Shown here: positions 32,958 through 44,625 of the stretch, in pieces
Numbering within the stretch: position 1 is the stretch's first letter
Layout of the letters: each line of letters opens with the position of its first letter
Source of the DNA: Xanthoparmelia taractica
Lineage: Eukaryota; Ascomycota; Lecanoromycetes; Lecanorales; Parmeliaceae
Reading direction: 5' to 3'
DNA length: 64,000 nt
NCBI GenBank assembly: GCA_033085395.1
Contig: JANQBS010000019.1
Span: 62,001-126,000 of the forward strand
Notes under the pieces: model-generated
What the model saw: the letters and a program-made list of their open reading frames with translations, nothing else
The model's database searches: none
Told to the model about the DNA's origin: nothing
Made by a program: the position numbers and the translations under genes

Positions 32958-33899
32958 CTAGAATCGTCTTGCCTCGCGTCTCTCATTCTCCGTGACACGC
33001 CTCCACTGCTCTTGAGCTACCGCCTCAGATATTGCGTCATCAAAAGGTTTCATTGGTGGCCCGAAGTGTTGTTGCGTGGGTCCTTGGACTAGTCGAGGCC
33101 CCTGATCAGCTACAGTCTGCACTTCCCAGCGCCGGCTTTCGTGGATGTTGAGGTGGACGGCAGTCAACGCTTTACCGGGCCGTGGGCGCCACTGATCAAA
33201 ATGTTCTGGTAAGCTGGTGTTTTCCGTACGAGGGCGCCGTTCGTCCTCAATCTCACGGGGGCTGAGTCGTAATGGAGGCAAGACATATTTTTCAGGGAAG
33301 TCTGTTCTGAAAGTGGTGCCTGGAGCATTGTCACGAGAATCCTGATCAAAGACTGGTTGAGCCGCCTCAGAGTGGTTCCATGAGAAGTCTGTCCCCGCTC
33401 CGACCCTTGTTTGACCGTCATCAGATACTAAGTCCCTGGCCGAAGAGTCTGAGGCCTGAGCCGTGCTGCTCTCCAGGTAGCTGTATCCCGAGGACCCGCC
33501 GGAGTCTGAAAGTTGAAACCCACTCATTGCGTCAAACTCCCTTGAAGATCTCCCGAAAACGTCGGCTAGAATACTGTCGAGGCTCTGCTCCGCGACCACG
33601 TTTACAGGCTGGAGAGCTGGGGTTCGTGGAAATGGGGCCGCCGCCCGTCTATCGTCATGATTGAGTCCTTGGTGAATAACCGTTGTGATGGTAGATTCCT
33701 GGCCTTCTTGGCTTCTAAGAAAGAGATGCTCCTGCGCTGGCGACCTCGAAATTGGCTCGCTGCCTGTAACTTCTTGGTTCGGGACTTGAGAATCCAGCTC
33801 AACGCCGTTTTGGTGGTCGTGTAAAACGCGCTCCCGGTCTGGCGATTCGGTCATGGTCTCACTGCTTCTGGATCCGTTGTTTGAGTGGTCGCTTGCCAT
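32958..33899 (-). CDS. Hypothetical protein, largely disordered
   Basis: A single frame of 313 residues. Composition is rich in S, E, D, R, Q and P throughout, with no signal peptide, membrane segment or recognised domain. The C-terminal 100 residues are the most ordered-looking (FPEKYVLPPLRLSPREIEDE, WRPRPGKALTAVHLNIHESR). It lies 190 bp from convergent EAF6. Its length and clean start and stop support a gene, but no family is recognised. Confidence 0.6.
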   Translation of the reverse strand: MASDHSNNGSRSSETMTESPDRERVLHDHQNGVELDSQVPNQEVTGSEPISRSPAQEHLFLRSQEGQESTITTVIHQGLNHDDRRAAAPFPRTPALQPVNVVAEQSLDSILADVFGRSSREFDAMSGFQLSDSGGSSGYSYLESSTAQASDSSARDLVSDDGQTRVGAGTDFSWNHSEAAQPVFDQDSRDNAPGTTFRTDFPEKYVLPPLRLSPREIEDERRPRTENTSLPEHFDQWRPRPGKALTAVHLNIHESRRWEVQTVADQGPRLVQGPTQQHFGPPMKPFDDAISEAVAQEQWRRVTENERREARRF

Positions 33900-34565
33900 G
33901 ATACATGGCGTTGCACCGCAAGACGTCTAGGAGGCTGGTTTTGGAAGGGCAAGAGGATAGGGAGCTGGTGCCGGTGGAACACTGGAGCAGACAATGTATC
34001 CGCAGCTGAAAATATTTATTTATTTATTCATTCGAATCAAACAAAACGGAAAAGCCAAGGCTTGAGCAAGTTTCCCGTATCTCGAATATTTTCCGATTTG
34101 TACTAGTGTCCAGGTCTTTCGTGCATGATTCGCAGAAAATTTCTTGCACTCGAGCTGTTTGACATCGAATCCATGGTCGAAGGTGGGCAGAGGGTGATTG
34201 CCTGCTTTGATAATGCTCTCTCAATCGAAGCGGTCAATGCCTTGGAGACTGAAAAGCGGAGCCTTGAAAACAGAGTTTTTTCTTGCAGCCTATGTCATGA
34301 AATTCTCCTTTTGAATGGAAGGGAATGCTTTGCTAAGGGGTGGGCTGGGAGGGAGAACTCGCCACAGTACGTGCTGTAAGCCCTATGTACTAAAGCACGG
34401 TGAGAACTGAGATGCGAAGAGCGACAGTGCGAGAACCAGTCACCTTGGTCATTGCAGCATCTCATGCATCTCACACATCGCGAAAGTCTTCACCCACTGC
34501 AGCGAATGACGACTTGAAGTAAATGAGAAGGGCATCTCTGTTATCTGTACCTGCTATAGACACTT
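33900..34565. other. Spacer between two minus-strand genes
   Basis: 3' flank of NOP14 and promoter of the 313-residue hypothetical gene. An AT-rich run of TATT repeats lies at 34013-34034. A plus-strand frame at 34125-34379 (84 codons) has no recognisable content. Confidence 0.5.
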
Positions 34566-37369
34566 TTATTTCCTTCCCTTCCTCATTCTCTTCTCTCTCT
34601 CATAATTCTTGCTTTCCCTGCCTTCCTCGCCCTGGATCTCCGCCACCAGCCGCTTATACTTCTTCTCGTACGCGCTGTCCCTCTCCTTCTTCTCCTTCAA
34701 ACTCTCCCTGGCGATGAAGTTGGCATCCTTCCTCAACTCCCTCAACGCACCCTTGCGCTCGCGCTTGTGCTCGGCTTTCAGTTTGGACATCTCGGCGCGG
34801 TCGCGGTCAGGGTCGTAATGCTTGTCTGGGTTGTAGGACTCCTCGAACTTGGGAATGGATGTTTTGATGGCTAACGGTCGGTGATTGTGGAGGCGGAGCG
34901 GTTGGCGGGCGGAAACGGAGCGTAAAAGTGATTCGTGGACTTTAGTTGCTACTGTCCGGATTTTGTCCATAGTCCCCTCGTTGAGCTTGCCAGACGTCTG
35001 TAGGAAACGCAACGCGGAATGGATTACAGCGAAGACTTCGCAGAAGGCCGACTTGTCAACCCACAAATTAGCCATAGTCTCGATTAGAGCTATTTGGGTT
35101 TCGATAAGCGCGACCTTGATCCTTTGGTCACCGGCTTCTGTGGACTGCGGGGCATAGACGACATCCCAAAACGACAGCTGCCTCCGCTCTTCGACTGCGT
35201 CTGATGTACTACGGATTCGCAATGAATCTGAGAGCCGGTGGTGTGGGAAAAGCCCCGGAAGATGCTTTGGCTTCACAGGGCACAATGTATATATCGCATT
35301 GAGAACGTAGTTAACTACTTCCGGGATATATCTCTTTGAAAACCTCTGATACTGGAGGCAGAGAGTACTGATATAGGTCCCTGTAGCCAGATCATTGAGT
35401 GATTGCGGGACTTTCTGCCCGAGGTAACGAGTCATACAAAGCATCGCTGGAGTGACCACCTGATGAAAATGATCGGATGTAGGGAAGGTTGAAGCGATGG
35501 CTGTCAGGATAACGAGGTCCCCAGGAGTTGGAGCAGTAGGTCGGTCTTTGTCTAATGATCGGAGATGTGTCCGGAAGGCGACCCCGACTTCTTCAGGGAA
35601 GGTCTTAGCCAGGGAATGGATGTGGCGTGTTAATGCTTCCAAAACGACAAATGGCGGATGGTCCGGCTGACAGGCCAGATGAGAGATATGGTCCACCAGG
35701 ATTGTTGCAAATTTCCCGAGCTTCGATTTGTTTTCAGCTGCAAGTTTAGGATGGTATAAAGCTCGAATCCGTTGCACAACCGTTGGCAAGTCCTGAATCG
35801 CAACAAATTCCGTAATGGAGAGAAACTCTTCATGATTTTCTGGACATTTGTATGTGTACGCTAGATCATTGGTTAACCCATTGGCTTCGGCGACCCCAGC
35901 CTGACCTTTGGGAAAGCTAAGACCTTCCCTACCAGCATCTTCTCCGGATACTAAGCCTTGGACAAACTCTTTTTCATCACTGTCGTCACTAAATTCGCGA
36001 TTTGAAGCATCAGATTCGATGACGTCTGACAAGTCCGCATCAGACACACTGGCTACCAGCTCGTCTTCAATGATGAACTCATCTTCGTCCTCAACATCAA
36101 AATGTCGATTCTGATGCTGTCCGACTAGGCCCGGACCAAGACCGAATGCGTCTTCTTCGGTTCGGTCGATATAATCCTCTTCAGGTAACTCTCCAATATT
36201 TTCTTGAGGGTCGGACTCATCGTCTTCTGCTTCTCCCCTCATCCTCTTAAGTCTCTTTTCCTCGAGCTCTTTCAACTTCTGTGCCTCCTGTTGGATCTTT
36301 TCCTCGTTGGTCAAAGTCCGAACTGTGGGCTTTGCTCTCTGATCCATGGCCATCTGGCGCAAACGCTCGTCGTATTCTTTGTCGGCCTGGGACCTGTCTT
36401 TCCCGTTCAATAAGGCCATTCGATCAGGGTTCATGCCAGAGCTTTGAGCTGATGGTATAGCAGGCGGCTGAGACGACCTTGGATTGCCTCGCATGAGCGC
36501 GAAGAGATCAGGAAGACCTTTATCTAGCTCAGCCCGAAGATCGTCATCGTCTTCTTTTGCCTGCTGCCGCTCATACTTATGAAGCTTGGATTTGGCAATG
36601 ACCTCTTCCATGACTTCTTTCTTGGTCTTAGGGCGCTCAAGCCGCACGCCATCCTCCTTCACAGAATTCTCGTCTGACGAATCATTGTCCGATAGTCTCC
36701 GCCTCTTGCGCGGCCTTTCATCGGCATACACACTAGACAGGTCATCATCAGTATGGCCGAGGTCAGCCTCAATGAAATCGTCCGGTCTACCCGGCTTGTC
36801 AAAAGATAAAGACTCTCCAAAGTGTGTAAGCTGCTGGTCTTCTTCGGCATCTTCAAGGTCGAACAATGAAGCCTTCTTGCTCCCCCTCTGCTTCTCCTTC
36901 ACGAAGCGTTCGAGAGCCTTCTCTTCGGGTGTCATCGTTGGATCATTTTCGCCAAATCTGCGGTCCAAAATTCCCCCAACCTTCTTGCGCCGCTGCATCT
37001 CAACTAATAAGGTCTTCCGGCGCTATGTGCGGGTTGGCGTCAGCCAATATCAGGAAAGACAGTATCGGGACGTACATTTTCTTCCCCTAGGCCTTTCGTG
37101 ACCCCAGGTCGGAAGACCGTGCCCTTCTCAACCCTCCCTGCAACAGCTCTGTTGCTCGCAAACTCATGTTTGCTTCGAGAGGGCACCTTGACTTCGAACG
37201 GATTGAATTGCTCTCGAATGCCTTGTAGTGCGAAATTGCGTTGTATTCGGCTGTCTTTTAAGGCTCCATTCTTGCTCGCTTGTTTCTTCTGCTTTTTTGA
37301 TTTCTGGGGGCCCACAACACCCTGTTCTTTTAACGATGTTTTGAGCCTTTTCAACTGGGAAGGAGGCAT
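34566..37369 (-). CDS. NOP14: Nop14, small-subunit processome protein
   Basis: Two exons, 37369-37076 and 37022-34566, with a 53-bp intron in phase 0, encode 916 residues. Nop14 is a nucleolar scaffold needed for 18S rRNA maturation and 40S assembly, working with Emg1 and Noc4. The basic N-terminus starts MPPSQLKRLKTSLKEQG. The signature NPFEVKVPSRSKHEF and the post-splice RRFGENDPTMTPEEKALERF are conserved. A long acidic, low-complexity middle follows, with DDD/DEDEF runs. A helical C-terminal half includes FEESYNPDKHYDPDRDRAE, and the protein ends in a K/R-rich tail. Length fits the family. Confidence 0.95.
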
Positions 37370-37652
37370 GTTGCAGATGAGCAACTTCGTGGTTGCTGTA
37401 TGTCAATATCAACTTCCTATGTACACACATAGGTCCCAATAAATAAAAAAAACCTTAGCCATGCATAGACGACGAGAAAGCGGAGCAGAGACCTTCGTAG
37501 AATATTTATGTCCGGTAATATATGAGGGTTTGGGCCCTCGGCCGCACTAAGATTGTCGGCTAATATTCGGCACAACTCTGATCTCAGGGTTTTGGCGCTG
37601 TCTCATTCGCTATTCCCTATTGAATTGAGGATGGGTTTCGACGCACAGATTC
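37370..37652. promoter_or_regulatory. Shared upstream region of NOP14 and the armadillo-like gene
   Basis: 283 bp between divergent start codons. No specific site was recognised. Confidence 0.3.
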
Positions 37653-39120
37653 ATGATGCCTTCAACGTCTTCAGATATCTGGCTCTTGCTGGACCTAGGT
37701 GAGTATCTCCATCGTCAATCAAAGGTCAGATTGATAGGAAATAGCAATTCTTGGCTACTTTGGCTCCCTTGCCGTTCACAAGCAACTTGTAGCAATACGC
37801 CAGGCTTCCGAAGTGATTACCAATGACAAGCGTCCCAACATCAGCCGGCAGACTGAGGATGGTAAAATGCCTCCGTTGTGTGTGAAGGAATTTGTACTAA
37901 GAACAACCAGCGCTGAAGCTTAAAGCGCTTGCGGATTTAACCCAGAGTCCAGATCTGAATATCAGAGCTGCGTATGTGAATATCCATGTGCCGAGAATTA
38001 TCACTGAACTTCATTTAGATCTGTGAAGATCATTATAGATAGGGTCTTACGAGAAGGACCTGCATGGGATATACTCATACGTGACATTGCAGGCACTGAC
38101 ATTGAGCGACGTGATAAAGCACTGGCTTGTCTTCGCTTCCTCTGCCCTTACAGTAATTTACTCCTCAGATCCATGCATGATGAGATTTGTCGCTCATTCG
38201 CTGGCGTTGCAGTCTTTGGCAGTAGACAGGCAGAAATTGTGATCTGTCGTCACAGCACCTACAAAGCGATCGTCGATTGTCTGTGCAATTTGTTACCAGA
38301 AGCGCAAATCGCAGAGAAGGATCCTGCTTTTCGAACACAGCCCGAGCGAAATGCACTCTATGTTATCCACCAAATCGTCAGTATGGACGTTGCGAAAGCT
38401 TTAGAAGCTGGTGTGATCAGCAGGTGGCTCGCGCAGTATCCCTTCGGCGGCTTGAACGCTTCGATATACAATAAGAAGAAGACTGTAATCGACTTAATCG
38501 ACAACGGCCTCTTCAATGAAGATAGCGAATTTCGGGATACCATGCAATCAATGCTGCGTTATATGTCAAGTACGCCTGCACTACGTAAGGAGATGGTTGA
38601 GCATGGTCTTTTAGATGTTCCAAAGGGTAACGACATCACTGTTGATGTTAACTTTTCTCGCTGTGAGAAGCGGCCGTGGACTGATTATGTGCAGGATGAC
38701 TGGGAAATGACAGAGGCCTATCCAAGGACGTATGCGTATATAGATATAACGCGCAGGGGCATCCCCATCGGAACATCTAATCGATTAAGGGAAGATAGCT
38801 TCGAGGAGCAAGCTTTACGAAGACGAAGGAGAGAAGCAATGGTACTCGGGGAAATTGGGCGACCCATTCAAAGGGCTGATATCATAGAGCGAGATTCGGC
38901 GGCTCTAGACGAGATCCCGTCACCCGTGATGGCGTCATCATTCGACGAAAGGGAAGAGGAGTCTGAGCAGCCATTGACTGCGGTTGCAGACGAAGACGTG
39001 GAAGAGGAATTGGAGCTGTTGATCGAGGAGATCACCCAGTCAGAGTCCACCAGATACAAGGGCTGGTGGAGCTGGCTGACGAGTTTAAGGCCTGACGGTC
39101 TGGCTCGAGGGCCTCTATAA
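37653..39120 (+). CDS. Conserved fungal armadillo-like protein
   Basis: Four exons, 37653-37698, 37745-37861, 37911-37971 and 38019-39120, with very short introns (46-49 bp) and consistent phases, give 441 residues. The N-terminus MMPSTSSDIWLLLDL runs across the splice into AILGYFGSLAVHKQLVAIRQ, a hydrophobic segment that could anchor the protein in a membrane. Next comes an all-helical, armadillo-like region (KIIIDRVLREGPAWDILIRD and repeats of ~40 residues). The C-terminus is acidic and ends with a W-rich GWWSWLTSLRP. No catalytic motif is present. An alternative first ATG at 37631 does not splice in frame. The function is not known to me. Confidence 0.75.
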
Positions 39121-39222
39121 GAGGTTTTGAAGCAGCATGATCATATCTTTGGCGTTCGCGAAATGATATCCAGGTTTTGTTATTACAACTTATGTACTGA
39201 CCTAAAACATTTGATTTAAACT

Positions 39223-41682
39223 TCAAAGGCCTTTCCATGTGAGTTTCGCCAGATGGTCTGCTTTCTTCCTACTATTCTTAATCATGCCCAAGTACTTCAA
39301 TTCAGCCAATGCTCGTGAGAACAGCGCTCTGTCAGTCTCGTCAGCCAGCTATAGATGATGACAAAGCGTTTTGTGGGGAGTCAGACGCAGACTTACAATG
39401 CTCTCTGCTGCTCAGCTTCCTCGTCCTCGACGCCATCCTCACCCACTATGGTCCAGAACGCCGACCAAAGGTCAGCCGTATTGATTACACCACCCGATTC
39501 TAGATACAGTTGATACAGTATGGCCGAAGCTGGCTGTGTAGCCGACAAGCCGCCCTCGGATCCACCGCAACAATCACAGCCCAGGTAGTCATGCGGTGAA
39601 CTCAACGCCCGCTCGATCGCATACCGCGGCTTTGGTGTGAAGACCTCTCGATGTGGAGATTTGGAGTCGAAGATGAAAATCTCGTTCAGAAACAAGTCTT
39701 GAGGGTTGACGAGGGTGCTTTCAAAGTAACTGCAAAGGATGGCGTAGATGCGATCAACGATCTTGGTATAGGCACTGGCTTGTGCAGAGAGAGTTGCGGT
39801 ATTCTTGCTCAAAGAGACCTTTTGCGCAACGACTGTTGTGCGATGAGTCCCGTGATGGACATCATATGCACTTCGAAGAGGGACCTTTGGATCCTCCAAG
39901 TGATCTGTCAACTGGTCAAGCTCGGTCATGATCTTGACCAACTCGGATGGGACGGACATCACTGCCAAAGCCTCCAGCAGGGCTTCCATGTTATCAGAAG
40001 GCAGCCTCCTTATAGAAACCATTATCTCGTCGAAAGCTGCGGATCCGGCCAATTCGACACACATGGCTTGAATGTACATTTCTGACCAAGGCGATTCTGA
40101 CTTAAGGTTCAAACTTGATTGTATCCGAAAGAGCACGTCAACAGCCCTAATCATTGCTTGCATTGCTTCTTTACCAGTCTGTAATTCCTGTACGATGAGA
40201 TCTCCCAGGGTACTGTCGTCATCTAGCAGTGTCCTAAGCGTTTCGTATTCTTTTCGCTCAATAAGCGTCTGTGCATATCTGAGATATATCTGTTTAGCCC
40301 TGCGTAATCCATGCGTTGCCGTGTTTCCCTACAGACCTTCTAAACGATGGCAGATTTCGTACAGCCTCAAAATGTTCCATTTGGACAGAATGAAACCGTG
40401 TACTTGTGTTGAGAAAGATGCTCAACGGATTGGCGAAGAAATGCGTCATGTAGGCGTACTAGAAGACTTAGTAACAAGGAAAGAAACTATGGAGAGTGCA
40501 GTTATTGTTACCTTCAGCGAGTTAATGAAGGTAGAGTGACTCTGTATATAGTCTTTTTGTCGCTGCAGCATAATCCTGCTCAGTCCCGAGCCTATCCACA
40601 GACTCGTTTCTTCAGACTGGCATGCCCTGAAGACATCGTCAACGTCGACATATTGAAGATCAAATACTGAACCGTCCAAGGCCCTAATGATCTCCCGGGA
40701 CAACTTTTCTTGGAGAAGCTCGACAGATGTACCAACCCCGAATAGCAGCACGAATGGTATCCGGTCGCACCATGAACTTTTCACATCAGCAACTGCCACA
40801 TAGCTGACTACTGTACTAACCTGAGTACTTGAATGAGATCCGTTAAAACTTTGGCTTCGAAAGCCTCACTGTCTTGAAATGAGAGCAGCACTTGACTGAT
40901 GGCATGGCTTTGCACATAGTCGTTAAGAATTTGTAGGTCGTAGTTCAGACGTCGACCGTCCTGTTGGCATTAGCAACTCAAGACATCAATTGCGAGTGCA
41001 TTCGCTCACTCTTGATTCATTGAACAGAGTGTTGTCATCAGAGTCAAGATTTTGAGATGTTGCACGTTGGTTGATATAATTCAAAGCCGTCTTAAGATTG
41101 GGACTCTGCGCAGAGCTCAACGTCACTAAAACCGTACGGCTTTCACGATTGACAACATCCGCTATAGACTCAAATAAAAATAAAGTTGTACTGCTGTCTG
41201 GTCCAGTCATTATCAATCCAGTACGAAGCTTTCCATTTGACCTGGAAATTGGTCAATGGACAATCTCAGATGGAGCGAGCGACGCCAACTCTGCATGATT
41301 CGCCCTTTTGAGGAATGACGCTACTTCTTTGACTGTCTCACTACTGGCGTTGTCATGGATTCGCTGAATACTGTCAACATCTGTATACTACACGGAAGAC
41401 CTGTGTACCTTCAGACTATTCTCCTTTGGGCGCCAAGAACTTTCAAATAATTCAAATCGAGTTCGGGTGCTTTCTATGTTCTCCATTCCTTTCAAAAGGG
41501 GAGCAAATAGGAGCTCTGCATTCTGTTCCGCTGGCACTTTAGCAGGATCAATCTTCCTTCGTTTCCCTGGTCGTTGAGAGACAGTGTTTGCCTCCTCGGG
41601 CGTGAAGACATAGCAACCCTTTTGACTAATTAGTACTACAGTGTAGAGAAACAAAGAAAGCACAAACCTCAAACTCAGTCAT
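39223..41682 (-). CDS. ORC3: Origin recognition complex subunit 3
   Basis: Nine exons fit with consistent phases: 41682-41675, 41625-41417, 41380-41290, 41241-41010, 40960-40821, 40776-40512, 40458-40333, 40289-39397 and 39328-39223, giving about 689 residues. Recognisable Orc3 parts are QKGCYVFTPEE at the start, TGLIMTGPD leading the AAA+-like domain, the C-terminal RYAIERALSSPHDYLGCDCC, and the winged-helix end LALFSRALAELKYLGMIKNS. Orc3 is an ATPase-dead AAA+ subunit of the hexamer that marks replication origins. The first exon is 8 nt. The exon 2/3 border (donor 41416, or 41408) is uncertain because in-frame stops at about 41395 and 41267 must be removed by short introns; the rest is firm. 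Confidence 0.85.
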
Positions 41683-42059
41683 TGTGAACTCCTAAGTACT
41701 GTGAGAGTCCACGAGACTAAGTGCAAATCATTTTTGATATTGGGAGCGCGCGGCAAGCGGAAAATAGCCGAGGCGGGCCGAGCCAAAATTGTGTTATCGT
41801 ACTTTACCTTAGATCCTAGCTCCAAAATATGAAATTTCAAACAAAGAAACGTCCGCAGTCAATACATGAGAACTATTGCAGTATATCCAGACGCTGTAGG
41901 CAAAATGGGGCATACAACATCTGGAACATACAGTAGATCAGTTGCCGGCGAAGGAGTAAATCTTATTGGGACCAACTGCTTGGATGTCCTGAGTTTGACT
42001 TGATCTTTCTCTCATAAGCCTCAATCAGCATTTATTTTAGCTTGCCGCGCCTCTACCAA
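41683..42059. promoter_or_regulatory. Shared upstream region of ORC3 and MSS116
   Basis: 377 bp between divergent start codons. No gene or specific element was recognised. Confidence 0.35.
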
Positions 42060-44114
42060 ATGTATACAATCCGGAACGTCACTCGTGCTTCCCCCATTCG
42101 TTTCTTCCGTCCTGTTTCAATATCAACATTACTATCAAAATCCAGCATGTCGACCAGTGGCGCCCTCTACTCGAGCGCATCGCTCAAAGCTGCCAACGCG
42201 CAACCTTACAGTGCTATGGAGGGCAGATTAGACCCTATGCTGCTGCAAGCGTTGAAAGACATGAAGTTTGATTTCATGACACCAGTACAAAACCGAGTCT
42301 TGAGTTTGCCATCTTTGAGGAGTGATTGGTGAGAGTTTCTGATTACCCTTAATTCCTGCCCTGACTTTCTTCCCTACTGGTGTTCCTTCCATAATGACAC
42401 GAGCTGACTGTATCGGATAGTCTTGTGCAAGCAAAGACTGGGACTGGCAAAACGACTGCTTTTCTCCTTCCGGCCATCCAGAATACAATTGTCGAGGCAC
42501 CACACAAAGGACAGGTTGCTATTCTCATTCTGTCTCCAACCCGGGAGTTAGCACTTCAGATTGCAGCAGAGGCCACGCAACTGGTAACTAGGTTGAGAAC
42601 GCCTTTAGAGGTTCACACAGCGTTTGGAGGCACAGCAAAGACGAGCGCCCTGCACAAGTTCAAGAACGGCGACCCCAAAATATTAGTCGCCACACCTGGA
42701 AGGCTCAATGACTACTTGAGCGAACAGAATGTGAGAGGTAGATTTGGTGGAATGAAGACGCTGGTCTTAGATGAAGCTGACAGAATGCTGGACGCTGGTT
42801 TCCTTCCACACATTCTCAAGATTTTGAGTGCTCTGCCATCTAAAATGGAAGGGCAATGGCAGGGCATGTGCTTCTCTGCCACCCTTCCGCCTCAGATTCA
42901 ACAGGTGCTCTCCAATGTACTGAGGAAAGACTATGTCTCAATCTCCACGTACGTATTCTCAGAAACACACCTTCCTCTTCCGGGGTCGAGAGGCTTCTTT
43001 TTTCACTGAAGACTTCTTGCAAGAATCGGCTATCTTGCTTCACGAAGGGATGCTGACTTTGAGATATCTACTAGCATCGATACATCTGAACCTCCAACAT
43101 TGGAGAGAGTCCCACAGTACTCGATCGTGATTCCTAAGGTCGAAGATACATTCCCAACCCTCTTCTCCCTCATCAAAGAAGAAATCAACGCCACTAAGGG
43201 AGACTCAAAAATAATCGTGTTTGGAACAACCGCAAACTTGGTTGCTCTGTATGCTCAAGTATTCGAGGGCCAGACGCATCTTAAGGTCTACGAGCTGCAT
43301 AGTCGGCTATCTCAGCCGGCCCGGACGAGGGCCACCGATGCATTCAAGGCTTCAAAGAGTGGCCTTATGTTCGCTTCTGATGGTATGTTTTTCATGATCA
43401 CTTGTTGTAGCTAGGTATTTTGTCTAATGAGTGGCAGTCATCGGTCGAGGAATGGATTTTCCCGATGTCACTCTTGTCTTGCAAGTCGGCCTTCCGATGG
43501 ACGCAGACTCTTACACTCACCGAGTTGGCCGAACAGCTCGCGCCGGGAAAGACGGTAGAGCCGTGCTTCTCCTGACACATATGGAGTCTTTCTTCCTCAA
43601 AGTCAATCGCCAGTTCCCTATCAAACCGTATCCCGCTTCTGATAGAATCCTGAATGATGTGACTTCCCGCAGCCAGATCTTCAATGCTTTGCAAGCCGTT
43701 GAACCTGAGAGCAAACGAAAGGCGTATTCAGCGTATCTAGGCTTCATGAAGGGGTCTTCGCACAAAATGGCGATTGATGCGGCGAGCCTCGTCAAAATGG
43801 CAAATGCGTTTGCTATAGAGGGAATGCAATGCAGTGAGGTTCCCGAAATGGACAAGAGGACAATTGCGAAGATGGGGTTGAAGGGCGTCCCAGGGATCCG
43901 ATTTGGTTCACCATCTCGAGACGACCATTCAGGCAAGAAACGTGGCCCGCCTGCTCAAGATCATGCCGGACCAACGGACACCTTTGCAAACAGCAATCGA
44001 CAAAAGAACTGGGAAGCTGGAGCGTCAGCTCGAAAAGATCGATGGACGGGGAGAGGTAGGACAGGCGTAGGACGCCTAAAGAACCGCGACGAAAGGAATC
44101 CTGTCGTGGTATAG
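42060..44114 (+). CDS. MSS116: Mitochondrial DEAD-box RNA helicase
   Basis: Four exons, 42060-42328, 42421-42948, 43075-43382 and 43438-44114, give 593 residues with consistent phases. The N-terminus (MYTIRNVTRASPIRFFRPVS) is basic, S/R-rich and acid-free, as a mitochondrial presequence should be. Motifs: AKTGTGKTTAFLLP, SPTRELALQ, TPGRLNDYL, LDEADRMLDAGF, FSATLPP, then VIGRGMDFPDVT and HRVGRTARAGKDGRA. The long basic, G/R/K-rich C-terminal tail is characteristic of Mss116/CYT-19-type chaperones that help group I and II introns fold and support mitochondrial translation. Splicing of exon 2/3 is supported by the restored TIDTSEPPTLERVPQ. Confidence 0.93.
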
Positions 44115-44625
44115 ATGGATTTGAGTGAAAGGATACCTGGACTAAAGCAACGGACTTGAAAGAACCTTGGAAGATGTAGCAACCGTTATGCATAGAAAAA
44201 ATTTACAAAGCTCTATAAGAGAGAGCTCTGTTCTTCGAAATGCGCACATTTTTGGGAAGACCAATCGGCTCTCTCCGTCATAAAGGAAGAATACAAAGAT
44301 ACAACGTATATGCTCTTGCAAGTCGGTATTTAACTGTTCGGGGAGTGTTCGCGACACTTTCCACTTTCCAAATTTCAATTCTGATAGAGACAATCCATAT
44401 CTGGGTCGTTAGGATACATGGTACGTATCAATTAAATCCTATCACTGATCGCGTACGGCTTCCACTCCCAGCCATTTCTGGATAAGTGTAGCGTTATAGT
44501 GGCGTGATGTAGGAATACCAATCATATCTTTACCACCAAAACTTTTTCAAAACACTGCGATTTCTGTGAGGGACGGGTACTGGGATAACCCTCGTTTCTC
44601 ATGTACATACTCGCTCCAGATATTC
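44115..44625. other. Spacer upstream of the mitochondrial helical-repeat gene
   Basis: About 510 bp containing the MSS116 3' flank and the next promoter. The following frame is open from 44566 but its first ATG is at 44626. Confidence 0.5.

Noticed and set aside
34125..34379. 84-codon plus-strand frame with C-x2-C-like cysteines
   Set aside because: Isolated frame with no partner cysteine pair at proper spacing, no splice partners, and located in a promoter/3' flank.
37631..37698. Earlier ATG for the armadillo-like gene
   Set aside because: From this ATG the first exon ends in the wrong phase for the strong acceptor at 37744, whereas the ATG at 37653 joins in frame.
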